Part shown: positions 39,532-52,177 of the stretch, one piece after another | How the letters are laid out: each line of letters starts with the position of its first letter | How positions within the stretch are numbered: the stretch's first letter is position 1 | Assembly: GCF_002078875.1 (NCBI RefSeq) | Contig: NC_034414.1 | Coordinates: 18,267,883-18,331,882 of the forward strand | Direction: 5' to 3' | From: Numida meleagris | Taxonomy: Eukaryota > Chordata > Aves > Galliformes > Numididae | Length of the DNA stretch: 64,000 bases | Position numbers and translations under genes: made by a program | The notes under the pieces: generated by a model | What the model saw: the letters and a program-made list of their open reading frames with translations, nothing else | What the model was told of the DNA's origin: nothing | The model's database searches: none

Positions 39532-39556
39532 TTTTTTTTTTTTTTTTTTTTTTTTT
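39532..39556. repeat. Poly-T run (T25)
   Basis: A pure T-run of about 25 bases within AT-rich intron. On the minus strand it could be a poly-A tail, but I recognise no retroposon on its other side. Confidence 0.95.
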
Positions 39557-41813
39557 GTCGACCAACAGATGTTAATATGAGATGTAAAAGGAATTGTTTT
39601 TCTAAGTTGTATGAGTGATAAAACATTTACAATGGAAATAGTAGCTGAAATTTTTGCAGCACTATGTTTTGCCTTTTCCATCCACAGTGTGGCCACATAA
39701 ACCATTGTGCTGGTAAAACCGTGGAAACGAAACTGGGAATGAAAAATAATTGTAATAGACGAAGACAATACTGCTGCACAAAATTTGCACCTAAAAAGGA
39801 TCTGATTATACAGACAACACTGTACATGTGAGAGATATATAACTATTACCATAACAGCTTACTTAGCAACTAAAAGAGTGGTAAGACTCTGTCTTTCACA
39901 CAGCCATGTAAAAGCATGGTATGAGCGTGTCTGCATGAATTTTAACTTTATTTAAAGCTTTACTGAAATGCTGGGTGATTCTTCTGGCTAGGTGCTTTCC
40001 AACTGACAACTTTAGTGCAGATGTGCTGAAAGTGTGAAAACCCTTCCTTTTCTTTACCTCCAGCACACACATCTTGGCAAAGAAAGACTCATTGCATGGA
40101 ATCTTTTTAAGTACATTTTCCCACTGCCAAGATTCTCTAAGCTCTATCTGTTTCTCAATGTTGCTGGTATCTTACTGGATTGTTTTTGTGAATCCATTTT
40201 GATTTTGACCATGCCTATTTTTCATAAAACCTATGAGCATTCACAGCACACCCTGAAGCATCAATACTTTCAATCTTTCATTATAATCCTGTGGCAAATA
40301 ATTCTACTCTTGTTACCTAACTTTAGCTTTCCATCTCCTGCAGTGTATTATTTCACAGAAATATATCTAACAGCATACAAATACTTCTCTCAACTAATAT
40401 GATCCAACATTTTAACTATTCAGACAAAATTGAATATTATAACTTCCACAGGTTTCTTATTAACCTTTACTCCACAAATTGATTTTTTTTTTAGTAGAAG
40501 GAATTTTCAGATAAATGAGACAAAGATACATTAGATTTAATTTCCTTAAAGTACTAATTTGTCATAAAGATAATTAAATATAATTCCTTATATTATTGCC
40601 AGGAGAGCAGCCAAAATACATAGCTATCTTAAATGTCTTTCTGGATATCATTAAACTAGTGCTTGGAATGTACGTAACACCTATAAACATGAATTAAAGA
40701 CAATAGCTTCCTGTGACTTTCTATATTAGTTGAATTTTTGGCCACAAAAAAAGCCCCAAAACAGTACACTGAAGTTCTGTTTGAAAATCAAAATTATCTT
40801 GACTTTATGGCTATTTTTGATATTTTTGAAAGTAATTCATTCCTTAAGTTGTTTAGAAATTGCTGTCTTTAAACACTTCTGCAGTATTTGATTCTTCAAG
40901 AGGCAATCACAGTAGCTTCATCAGACAGCAGCAATTAACAAATGCCCTTTGTCTAAACCCTACTTTTCCCATACCTAGACAGGGCCTGAATTGAGGGTTA
41001 AGAGTGTCTGTGGACATCTTCCACTTCAAATCAGTAAGCCAACCCAAAATACCAAACTCCATTCTGAACGCAAGCAAGCTCAATTACCATTTAAACTTCA
41101 ATACATTTTGTGGGTGCAGAATTAGACACATTTACTCCGGTTTGTTTATTTTAACCAAGCACAAATTACCTGTCCCTAGTTTGAAAAATAAGGCTATCAG
41201 TATCAGTATGATACTCTTTCACTTAGCTAGATAAACACACTTTGGGGTATTGATTGCCTGAGTAAGCACAGCATGTTTCAAAGCTCAACCCTTAAAACCA
41301 CTGCCAGAGAAAATCTGCTGCAGCTGTACTGACTGGTGCCTTCAGGCTCTACCAGACAGAATATGGACAGTGGCTGATACCTTAGAAAATCCATTTGTGA
41401 GATGTCAGACAGATACAGAAAGCAACAGAAATGGATGGAAAGGAGATGGTGTGAGGACCCCAGCAAAACAGTTTCTTTCTGCAAGGTCCAGCCATATCCA
41501 GGGCCACCTGAGAGACCGGACAGGTTCTTCCCTAGAGGTGATCCAGCCCAAGAAAGAAGTTCCAGAGAAAATGATCTCCTGTAGAAGAATTAAAAACCTT
41601 ATTTTGCCAGTTTGGCTAATAGCTCACAAGGAAAGGTGGGACCCTAGATTTTCCAATTGATATCAGTATTTCTTTTGGTACTGATTGGGCAATAAAATTA
41701 ACACAGCTTTCTGGCAAAAGAAAGCCTACACTTACATGGTTTTCACTACAGAATAAAAGTTGAAAGTGGTACATAATGTAATAAATGATGGCGTTTTTGC
41801 TGTAGTTAGGTTG

Positions 41814-41831
41814 TTTTTTTTTTTTTTTTTT
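41814..41831. repeat. Poly-T run (T18)
   Basis: A pure T-run with no associated element seen. Confidence 0.95.
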
Positions 41832-44800
41832 GCAGTGAATCAACATAATGTGCTTGTTTTCATTCTGCATATACTGTGATCAGTTAGTGCCATCAATAAG
41901 TACATTATCAAATCATTTTCTCCCCATCAGATACTCACAGATCTATTTGCAAGCTGGAAAAAGCCCTTTTCCCCTCTTTTGCTGCAGGCACGTATGAAAG
42001 CAAATAGCAGTGACATAATTTAAGATCAGAATATGTATTACCTACCAGCTGCTGCTATTTAGGGATCATTTTCTTGATCACATCCAGCATTGCCATTACT
42101 ATAAGTAGATGCTCTATCATTTTCCTTAAATTAATATGTATTTGATCTTAGATAACTGGAGAGTGTTTCAAAGAGTTTTCATGCTCTCTTGTCAAGCCTT
42201 TAATCTGAACCATTAAGAATAAGATGGGGAAAAAAACCCAAATGTGTCATTTAGTACCAGAGAAAACAGAAGAAAACGATAATTTATCAACACTTTGAGA
42301 ATATGCATAGATCTACGATTTGCCCTGCTTTATGTCAGCCATTTCTAGTAGATGGTTTTAAAAAGAAAGTGTTAGCTTATACCAAATAAAATGAGTTAAA
42401 TGAAAAATGACCCTTTATTTAATTCCAGTACATGCACAGAATGATTTTGACAGAAGTTATATTCTCAGATAAATACTGTTTGCATAGGTGCATCAGAGAA
42501 TCCTTATTAAGGTGGATTTCAGAAAAAAAAAACAACACATACAGAATGAAAAAAAGCTAAAAACCTACTCCTACTATAATTTAAGATATTTGTAAAAAGA
42601 GCAAAGGCCACATATATTTGATCATAGGATCACAAGATATTAACAAGTAAACTAATCAAGAAGAAATGTGCTATTACTATGGGGAAGAGAATATCAAAAT
42701 ACATATTCTTAATAAAACATGAAATGTTCTGAAATTCCAGAAAGTGAAAGCAATGGATTTTGCCTACCAGCAATGGAGATAGGCCAAATGACCGATTAAA
42801 ACCCAAATAACGTGACCCCAAACTCTGATGGTTTGAAAAAAATACATTAGCGTGTGTAGTTTTCACAAGAACAGTGAAGAATCAAACATGAACTATTATT
42901 TCTGGATTGCTAGTGCACTGCATAACAGTGCTTCTCAAATACTGCCACAGGCTGAAGCATCCTGTCTTAAACCAATAATTGGGCTTAAATTCCTGAGAAG
43001 TTTGGCTCACTTTATAAGTCATTCATTTTATAACTTTATCTTTTCCCCACTTCTTAAGTAATTTTTAACACTGGAAATTTCTAGCATCTATATATGCTCA
43101 TAGGCTTTGAAAGTTACTTCTTCATGTTAGATGGATTGAACAGAACATGTGAAGGCAACAGTGGAAGTAAAAGGAAGATACTATAACAGTAACTGTTTTC
43201 TTTTTGAGACATTCCTCTCAGTTGCCACCTTTTAATCCTTTTTAGTTAGATGGACACAGTGGAAAAAATGAAGGAGGAATCAGAAAAGGAAAAAAATCTG
43301 TACTTGCGTGTCCAATTTCACACATAAGCAATCCTAGATGCATTTGGAATGTTGAGTTTCGTAGCATCTAAGTTTAATTTTCTTTTGCTGTGCAATTTAA
43401 TTTTAGCCTATTTCAATGCTTTAGGGAGTTGTGTTGCTCCTTTTCAACTGATCAGAGTTATTCCTAAGTGGCTCTTAGTAAGGATGAAAATCAGAGTGAA
43501 AAGGATGAAGTGCACGTCAGCTAAGGAGACAAGACAGTAAAATATTATGTATTAAAAATTACTTACTCAGAGATAAAGATGAAGACAGGCTTAGCACTAG
43601 ACCTAGGCTTTTGCTTTATGCTGTTCTCAGAAACTGAATAGATTATGGAATGCTTTATTTTACTCTTTCTTGAAACGAAACTCAGAGAGTTTTAGCAGAA
43701 GAAAGCCACTATAATTTGAGGAAGACGAGCCAACTAGTGAAATCAGTTGGTAGACTCAGTCTTCCAAAGGACAGATCTACTTCTTATAATGCTACTATTA
43801 TAGTAAGAATTTCCTATTATATTTTGGTAAGAAGAGCATTGACTGGAAGGTCAAGATACCCTTAGGTCAGAGAGAATACACATCACCAGGCTGTGTGGGA
43901 AGCACAGAACTCCATCCTATAGCTTGTGTGTAGACCAAAACAGCTCTTGAGTTACCTCCGCTTCCAAATTAGCATTATTATTGAGTGATGATTCATTTAG
44001 AAGTCTTTTCCCAAACTGCTGTTTATCTTTACTGAGAACACAAATGCTTTGCTCAGCAAAGCGAAAGTACAGAAACTTGCTGAGGTTCATTCTTTAAATT
44101 TCAAGTACTCAAGACAAAAACTAGAGTTGATTTGCATCCTCAGCTACATAGAGTTATCAGAACTGGCTGAATACTACTGCACCAAGTTCCTGTGTCAGCT
44201 GGGGTTTGTGGAAAGCACCTTAGATCTAGTTATTCACATTGACTTTTTTCATTCCAGTAGAGAGTATTTTTTCCCATAGTTTGATGGCAGGGAATGCAGG
44301 TTATACAGAAATACAGTGTGAAGCACTATCTTTTTCAGATAGGAATTTCTGTGGGTGATTGCTGTGCTATGTCTTGTCATTTATTTAAATTTTTTAAAAT
44401 TATAAATTTGGACATGGGAAACATATTTCATAGAAGAAAGTCACTTATCAAAAGCTGAAACTTTTCCAGAACCATGAGAGCCACATGGTTTGTTGCACAA
44501 AATACAGAAGTAGGGCAGAAAAGTGTATTTCAGAGGTCAGAGCTTTGGGCAGTATTCTTCAAAGCAGTGGGACTTAAATGAATACTGTTTGACCTGTTAG
44601 TTTGAGCTCTGGGTACCAGGTTTTGATAGCTGGACAACATTCCTCAAATCTGCAGGGGTAAGCTTGCAGAAGCACATCTGTTCAACCGCAAGCCACGTTC
44701 AGGACTCATGTCTGGAACAAGGATATAGCATTAATCTCCTGAGCTTTTCACTCATTTTCAAATGGCTGAATTTGTATCCACACCATACCTTTTTTTTGTT

Positions 44801-47703
44801 TTTGTTTTTTTTTGCTTTTTACAAGCTTACTTACATGTGTGGCAATCTTATGCTTAAATTTTTTTACTTGGTTTACATGGTCAGCCAATGCCCTTGCTAC
44901 TGTAAGAACATACTTTCAATCTATCAGACTTCTCAGCTGTTTACACAACTGTCATTAGAAGGCTTGTGATGCAAGACTTGTGACTTTAATTTTCTCGTAC
45001 TCATCCTCCTCACAAAGAGTTAAACAGGAAATGTTTGAAATTAACTAAAGGCAATGCAAGAATATAAGATATTTCATTTATTTTTAGAACTTCAATAGCC
45101 TAAATATGTCCGGACACAATCCAGGCTACAGCTTTCACTCTGACTTGTAACCATCCACCCTTTTTAACTCTTACTGGGTCCCTGGCACAACTTCCCCTTA
45201 TGCCAACCGTTCCCCTCCCAAACAGTACCCAGATGTATTTCAGTGGACAAAAAATGTTAGCAGCTGTTCTGGAAGGCAGCATAGAAAAAGAGACCTTAAT
45301 CCAGGAGGCAAAAGGAAGAAAACTTTCAGGTATAATTTGTGCCAAGCTACTTGTTCATAGAGGACAGAACAGCCACTAGCCATATGTACAGATGTAGCTC
45401 CTCAATGCACAACAAGGAAACATCCCTTTTTCTAAGAAGGCAAATGCATTTTCTAGCAGCCTGTCTGGCTACACTGTCTGGGAAGGTGTTGTACTAATTA
45501 AAAAAGGGGTGGTGGAAATGGGGAACAAACCTGTTTTTACTGAATGCCCATATTGTTAAATACTGAGAATGTGTAATAAAGTAAATTCTGTATCTCACTA
45601 TTAGCAGTCTGTGTAGCAAAGTATTCCTTTTATTAATACAACTTTAACCTGTTTGGTAGCTTCTGAAATCCAGAGGGAATGCTGGATAAGGCAAACTACA
45701 GTTTCTGCTTATAGCATCTGTGTATGATTACATGGGTAAAAAAAAAAAACAGGTGTGGGAGATGTTCTATTACTGGAAAATCTATTGTATTTTCACATTG
45801 CTGGGATCTCAGGAGCAAGCTGTACTGAATGTTTAGGTACAGACATTTGAGAGTAAGCCCACCTTAGATACTAGGTAGCATCTGCTCTGAGCATCAGTGA
45901 CACTAGAGGTCAGCACGGGAGCATCTACATTAGCATTTTAGCTTGGGCCAGGAACATGCTTTGAAGTGCCCTACGCTGCTAAAGCCTGCAAGACTGAGAA
46001 GGCTCAGAGTTTGCAAATTTGAAGATTCTTTTAGAAGGAAACTAAATGAAAGATGCCACTAGCGGCTGTTTGAGCCACATGCCCAAAACAGACCTAGTCT
46101 GAAATAAGCACCCAGGGCTCCTGTGTTATGAATGCGGGGTTTACTCTTCGGATTTGATTTCTTCCTGCTGAAGTAGATAGTCACTGATTTTATCTATATC
46201 AGAAGTGGAAGCAAAGCACTACTTTGTCAGGTGAGAAATCCCACTCCAGATTCCATTATATGTAGACACAAGCAAAGAGAATAATGTAAAATACAACTTC
46301 TCAAAAATAAAACTATTCAAATAAGCAGAAATACTGTAAATTTGAAAACATGGATGATGGCTGGTACTCACTCCAGAACATTTCACCAAGTGTCCAAAAA
46401 TCACCAGCTAAAAAGATGTCTACAAGGTTCTAACAGAATCTATTATTACAATATTACAATATTAAATATTACAATAAGACTATTGTAAACAAAGCAAAAA
46501 CCTGGATCTCATTTAATAGAGCAGCTTAAAAAAAAAAGAAATGGATAGAAAAAAGAGAAGTTGAGCAATAAGAGTATAAGTTTGAAATAAAGGATCGTTG
46601 ACAGTCTGAGGGAAAAAGCAAAAGGGAATTTAGATAAGCTTGTGTATTAAATTGAATGTAAACATAAATTTAAAAATATGAATTTTAAAAAGACAAAGTT
46701 TGAGAAATAAAGTGAGCTTGCTAGGAAATCAACTACTATTTGAAGTACAGAGATTTTATGTCACATCTTCCCCTCATTCTCTGAATTAGACATGCTACAA
46801 CTACTTATAACGTGTACCCTAAGGCCACAGGATAGAAAAATGCATGGAGGTTGCTGCTGAGTGAAAAATAACCCAAAAGATGATATGAAAGGTAAGCAAG
46901 GAATGCAGGGAAAGGTACACTGAGGAAGTCAAGAAATGAAAGAGAATTGCTAAAGCGAGAATTACTAAAAGACATGCTGAGTCTGCCTACATTTTGACAT
47001 CATCTGTAAAATCTCAGTTCTTCAGGCAAATCAGTAGGGAGAGAACACAGTAGGAAGGAACAATACACACTAAAGAGAATGTAATTAAAGATTACTTCTA
47101 GCTTAAAAACTAAATAATACTTCACCTCAGCTACAAGCAATCAGGTAATCTATATATGAGCACTGAAGGACATGGAGTATAAAATCACAAATCCAACAGA
47201 AAGCATTGTATTTTGTATTAAAAATGCATTTTGTATTAAATCTGTGAAGACAGACTGATGGAAGAAAAGCAAATGAAACTACCTATACTTATGGTATTCT
47301 TCTATTGGTGGGGCAGCTGATTTTAAGGACAACTTATTCTTTTGTATTTCATTTCCTGTTGGAAAGTATCAGGAATTCTTGCTATTTTAAGAATGAAAAT
47401 GAATTTTAAGAGGAAAATAAACTGGTAAGAGGGAAGGCCTTGCTTTTCGTTTTATCTACATCATGCAGTGTGTTCTCAGTGGATGCAAACTATTGGTGCC
47501 AGAGATCCAGGATGACTTGTGATGCTGTGAGCTGCATTACTTAGCTAATAAATCCTATTAAGATGTCTATTAACACAAGGTAGAGTCTCATATTTACATA
47601 AATGTCAGTTAACTTGGATTTCATACATATCAAGCTTTTCCTGCAGAACGCTATTCTAATCTACCCAGAACACTTTGGCACACATGCAAACAGTCTATTT
47701 TTA

Positions 47704-47975
47704 TAGACTCATAGTATGGCTTGGGTTGGAGTGGACCTTACAGCCCACCCAATCCCAGCCCCCTGCCATGGGCAGGGCTGCCCCCCCCCCACCAGATGGG
47801 GCTGCCCCAGGCCCCACTCAGCCTGACCTTGAGCACCTCCAGGGATGGGGCACCCACAGCTCCTCTGGGCAGCTGTGCCAGGGCCTCACTGCCCTTTGAG
47901 TGAAGAATTTCTCCCTAACAACTAACTTAATTTTCCCCTTTTATTTTAAAGTCATTATCCCATTATCTCATTCAT
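47704..47975 (-). repeat. CR1 LINE, 3' region fragment
   Basis: Inverted CR1 3' part, longer than the other tails. It begins with GACTCATAGTATGGCTTGGG, passes GGAGTGGACCTTACAGCCCA and CCACCTCCAGGGATGGGGCACC-like CR1 sequence (GAGCACCTCCAGGGATGGGG), then GTGAAGAATTTCTCCCTAAC, and fades near TTTAAAGTCATTATCCC. It is strongly GC-rich against the AT-rich intron and contains a C10 run at 47781-47790. Short plus-strand frames here (47675-47903) are by-products of this repeat, not genes. Confidence 0.9.
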
Positions 47976-48344
47976 ATATTCAGGAATGAAAAAAATTAAC
48001 ATCAGAATTTGTTCATTCCTGAATAACAGAGGAAAACTGTAAATGCAGAAAGAAATATGTAAGATTTGTATTCTGTGTTTGTGCTGGAAGAAAAAAAAGT
48101 TGTTGTACCGATCTCACTTGAAGGAATACTTTTGACTCTAACAAAGATTCTGAAAAATGTTAAAATCTGACTACTGAAACTACACTGTTTAAAACAAGAT
48201 GGCATGAAGGTTTTATAAGTTTTCTGAAATGAGCAAAGGACTACAGCAGGCCGCTGATAATGATTTTGTCATTATTCATTTTTCATTGGTTCTTGAAATA
48301 CTAAGGAAACTTTATAAGACTGAAAGAAAACAGATCTTGTGCCA

Positions 48345-48560
48345 GTATTATAAAGGGTAAATAAGACAACCTGGATAATTAAAATCCCATAAGCCTGGCA
48401 TCGGTCCTAGGAAAATAATGGAATATTTCCTACAAGTCTCAATTAATGAAGAATTAAAGAAGCGGTATAGAATTAATGCAAGTCAGTATGACTTTTTTTT
48501 TGGAAAACAGAACTTGCCAGGCTGGCATGGTATCTTTGAAGAGATCACAGGGAGCAGCTG
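48345..48560 (+). repeat. Ancient CR1/L3-like LINE reverse-transcriptase fragment
   Basis: This is a decayed piece of the reverse-transcriptase region of a CR1-clade LINE, older than the CR1 tails. With one frameshift it reads NPISLASVLGKIMEYFLQ, then INEELKKRYRINASQYDFFF and, after GKQNLP, IFEEIT. This aligns by eye with the conserved NYRPISLTSVPGKIME...NxSQHGFxxGKSCxTNL...FYDEIT order of CR1/L3 enzymes. The catalytic YADD block is absent. Family assignment (CR1 versus L3) is by remembered pattern, not a search. Confidence 0.75.
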
Positions 48561-51500
48561 CCATTCTGTGCTGCCTACATCCAAAGAAGAGTCTGGATGG
48601 CAATGAAATTCCCTGAAAATTGAACTTGTCTTTGAAGTGAGATTATACATCAGCATGTCATGACACACCTGCCCGCCAGTTTTACTGGGCATGTAGTGTT
48701 TAATTGTGGTTTGTTTTTTCCAAGAACTATTTCTCTTTCTTTCATTATTGGCTTGCAAATGGCAAGATACAATTAAACACAATTATTCAAACTTGATAGC
48801 AAAGGGAAGTTGTTTGAAGAAATGTTCCTAAATCTCATTTATAGCAAAAAACTATTGCTTTGGTCTTGGTCTGAAAAGAGCTGAGTTTGAGATTCATTTC
48901 CTACACATTATGATGTTCTACTTACTAAATCATTATCATAAGAACTTCTGCTTCTTTGCGAAGTCCAAGATGCAAATTCTTGCAACTTCCACAAGTTTAT
49001 GATGTTTCTCAGCTGATGTTCTTTCAGCAATCCCAGCAGACCTAATTTAATTTCTAATCTTTTCACCATGCTTAACACATTTTTCTAAATTATTTTGCAT
49101 TTGTACTCAGAGGGAGTACTGGCTGATTTTTGCTTATAAAGCTCTCTCCTTTCATTCCCATTGTTGCCTATGCAAAAGGAATGAAGCTAACTGCATAGAG
49201 CAATTCAGTGATCAGCTGCTTTCAGTCCATACCATATTTCAATAACAATATGGCATATATTGTGGATTTGGCATATTTCACGCTCATAGCACAGAGAAGC
49301 ATGTACTTCACCTGTGACTTCTGAGGGCAGTGCAGAAAGCCATTTTTTTCCAGACAGCTCAGTAAAATAATATGAGTGCACAAGTTCAAAGTACAGAAAA
49401 TGTGCCCATTTGTATTTAATCATATTTTCTTCTTTTTTGGCAAAAAGGCATATTAGATTTAAGAATTTCAGCAATGTTAAAACTTTAAGTAAATTGAAGA
49501 ACAATCAGAAACACAGTAGGTACAAATGACAATAAATGCTCTGGTGTTTTACCAAACACATGGTATAAGATTTCAAAATTTCATGTGAGAAAATATTAAG
49601 ATGTTTCTGTTGACATTCTTTCAGAACTTCTAGACTTAGTAATGTTTTTGCTCTTTTCACAACAATTTTTTTCTTAATTTTCATTTCCTTTGATTGATCA
49701 AAGCACTATTTCCTTTTCATATATAATATTAAAACAATCTTGTGATATATTGAATTTACTTTCTACACTGTTTCTTGAAAAGACCTTTAAGGATCTGTGA
49801 CAAAAAAAAAAAAATTGATTACTTTCTTTTTACAAAACCACTGCATATGCCTGAAGAAGATGTAGAACTGCTTTCGTGTTTTAGAACTTCACATAATCTC
49901 CCTCCCTAGAATTTTCTTCAGATTTGGATACAAAAGCATAGCTCAAATATAATGCAGAGTTGCCAAGACAGAGCCAAGAAAGGTGTTTATGACAACTTTC
50001 TTATACAGTCTATATCTTTCTGAAGTCTTTCAACCAAATGGCTGCAAGTTGTTACTGACAGACCTTCAGAACTGTTCGTGTGCGACTCTTCAGCAGATTA
50101 TGTTCCACACTGACTGAATTTATTCCCCTTCCATAATGTTTCTGAAAAATGTTTTACACTGGAATTCCGATTTGTTATTCTCTTTGTCTTATCCAATATT
50201 TGAGAATAAACTTCACTGCTCCTAGATTCATCATTTCCAGCCACAGTCTTTCCTCTGTTTAATATACCTCCACATCTTAAATTCTTATTTCTTATTAAGC
50301 CCTTTGAGGAGCTACACAACTATTCTCTCATTATTCTACACGCTGAATTTGTTCTCTGTAAATATTAGATTTGGGTTTTCGTTTTTCTATTTTTTTTTAT
50401 TCCTCAAAAGGGAAATGGAAGAGGAAGTATAACCTTTCCACATAGTGCTTGGTTATCTTAGAGCAGTGTCTCTGATGCTTCATTCCTTCATTCTTAAAGT
50501 TTTTGTATTATAAAAGCAACCTTTTCACCTCCTTTTCTGCTCATCCTTTAAAATCTATTTCATTTTACCTCAGCTTCCATTATAAGCAAGGAAATTAAAA
50601 TAATTATAAAATCTTACAAACATCTCCAGATTCTTACTACTCTGGAATTACTCCATCCAGTGTATTCGATTCTGTTCCATTCCATCCAGCTTATACATAC
50701 ATAGTGCACATGCAAGAAGTAGAAGAAGTATGCCTGTGCAGTTTACAAAGGCACACATAAAATAATAATGTTCATGAATGAATAATACTATGCATAAATT
50801 TTAGGGTATTTTCTGTGCAATGCCAGGAAGTTCTTAGTCAATACATCAGAGAACCAAAACACATCAATAGCTAATTTAAAACTGCCCACATTTGTAGAGA
50901 ACATTAATTATATTCTCAGAGCTCTTTTATAATGAGCTTTTAATTAGAGAGTATGTCCTCCTATCGTAATTCTTAAAAGGAGAGAAATTATGAGATGCTA
51001 GGTAATTCTTAAAATAGCAAGCTTCAATGTTCATATCTTTCTTTTATTTTACTTGAAATGTAAAGACTGCTTGCCTAAAGTCATTATTGGTTTACTTACG
51101 GCAGTTGAAGCGTAGGATAATGGAGAATTCTATTTCATTTTTTATCAGGAAGGATGTACATGGGCCATCCCACTAACAGATGTCTCCTCTAAAATTTAGT
51201 AAAAGGTCAACAGAGGAAACATTACCTCTATGAACAAGAGCTTAATACATTTTATGACTGCCTCAGACTGCGAGATGACCGATCGATTTTCCTTCCATTA
51301 TTTGTCTAATTAGTCATTCTCCCATACTGTAAGAAAATAAAACACAGCATACCGCTATATAAAATTTCTGAATGCAGCTCTATGTAAGAGCTTTCACAGT
51401 ACTTCACAGCATCATCACTCATGAGAAAGACTGTTTGCTTGGATAGTATCCAGTAAAATCTTATCAATAAACCTATCTTTATTTTCTTTAATTCAGAAGC

Positions 51501-51640
51501 TCAGCTTTATTTAATTCTCCAATTTCTAATATTGCACAAACACACGGCTATATAACACATTACCATCTAGGCTGCCTCTGCTTGTCCAGATACATCACAT
51601 TTGTCATTGTTAGAATTCAACAAGAACTTAAACTGATTAC
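48561..51640. other. Intronic sequence next to the SH3 exon
   Basis: This is AT-rich sequence with an A14 run at 49802-49815. The part at about 51100-51330, just downstream of the SH3 exon in the gene's sense, looks less random (CCGATCGATTTTCC, TGTCTAATTAGTC) and could hold an intronic regulatory element. No repeat body is recognised. Confidence 0.55.
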
Positions 51641-51754
51641 CTGGTTTGCTTTCATTTGGTTTACACTGAACTTCTTCAACACATTCTGCAGGAAACCATC
51701 CAATATGTCCCCGGGTGCTGCCTTCCCAGAATCCACCTTCTCCAATACTTAAAA
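51641..51754 (-). CDS. SHANK2: SHANK2 coding exon: second half of the SH3 domain
   Basis: This exon encodes the C-terminal half of the SH3 domain of the SHANK2 synaptic scaffold. On the minus strand a pyrimidine-rich acceptor ending in TTTAG precedes it and a CAG|GTAATC donor follows. It is 114 bp: two bases, 37 codons, one base. The translation contains VLSIGEGGFWEGS (first valine completed by G from the upstream exon), then GHIGWFPAECVEEVQCKP. The ALYDY half of the domain is in an upstream exon that I could not find up to 64000. The WFPAECVEEVQCKP reading matches SHANK2 as I remember it better than SHANK1 or SHANK3. The 3' phase 1 joins exactly to the exon at 3860-3935, the junction codon being GAA (Glu). 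No frame damage is seen, so the gene looks functional here. Confidence 0.95.
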
Positions 51755-52157
51755 CTAAATATGGAGAAACATAGGAAGCATTAGACTTTTTTCTCTTCTG
51801 ATGTAAAAACTAACATTGTTTAAACAACTTTTCAATAATAATTAAATATCATGATCCTAAGAGCATGCACTGTCCAATAACTTAAATTCTAGTACTCCAA
51901 AAGTGACCACAGAGTAAACTTTAAATGTAACTCCCTAATTAGCCTTTGAAACCCCTGCCCAAAACTATTTTTGTCAGAAGTTTTCTTGGCCTTTACATAA
52001 TCCGTTCCATTTTCAGTTTTTGCATTGCCGTTTTAGTCAAGGATAAATGCATGGTCATATTAACACAAAAAATGTGTCTTGCCTGTTCAAATTAAGTTGA
52101 AGTGATGAATGCACTGTAAAACTGAATCCACATTGAAACTGGGTTTTCATATATATG

Positions 52158-52177
52158 GAGAGAGAGAGAGAGAGAGA
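52158..52177. repeat. (GA)n dinucleotide microsatellite
   Basis: Ten GA units, preceded by a short AT alternation, lie about 400 bp from the SH3 exon on its downstream-coordinate side, within the upstream intron. Confidence 0.95.

Larger units (their letters stand above)
36300..47703. other. Intronic sequence, nothing recognised beyond simple repeats
   Basis: It carries T-runs at 39532-39556, 41814-41831 and 44790-44813 and a small ATTACAAT-type repeat at 46444-46475. The open frames at 39418-39852, 40034-40402 and 41370-41660 have no recognisable domains and AT-driven composition (the last is less biased). No transposon body is identified. Confidence 0.6.
3936..51640 (-). other. SHANK2: SHANK2 intron between SH3 exon and linker exon (about 47.7 kb)
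   Basis: The intron is bounded on the minus strand by GTAATC at 51640-51635 and by a pyrimidine tract plus CAG ending at 3936. Both flanking exons belong to the same reading frame (phase 1). It holds all the transposon remnants listed here, scattered simple repeats, and several exon-like or GC-rich blocks of unknown meaning. No other recognisable coding exon of SHANK2 is visible inside it. Unusually long introns are typical of SHANK2 in mammals, so the size is not surprising. Confidence 0.85.

Noticed and set aside
39418..39852. 144-codon minus-strand open frame
   Set aside because: It runs through the T25 simple repeat (a lysine run on that strand), so it is a noncoding artefact.
40034..40402. 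122-codon plus-strand open frame rich in Leu, Ile and Phe
   Set aside because: Its hydrophobic content follows from T-rich codons; no membrane protein family is recognised.
41370..41660. 96-codon open frame overlapped by a second open plus-strand frame
   Set aside because: Two open frames in the same block without any family match look like chance in stop-poor sequence.
47675..47903. Proline/alanine-rich open frames
   Set aside because: They are reverse-strand readings of the inverted CR1 remnant.
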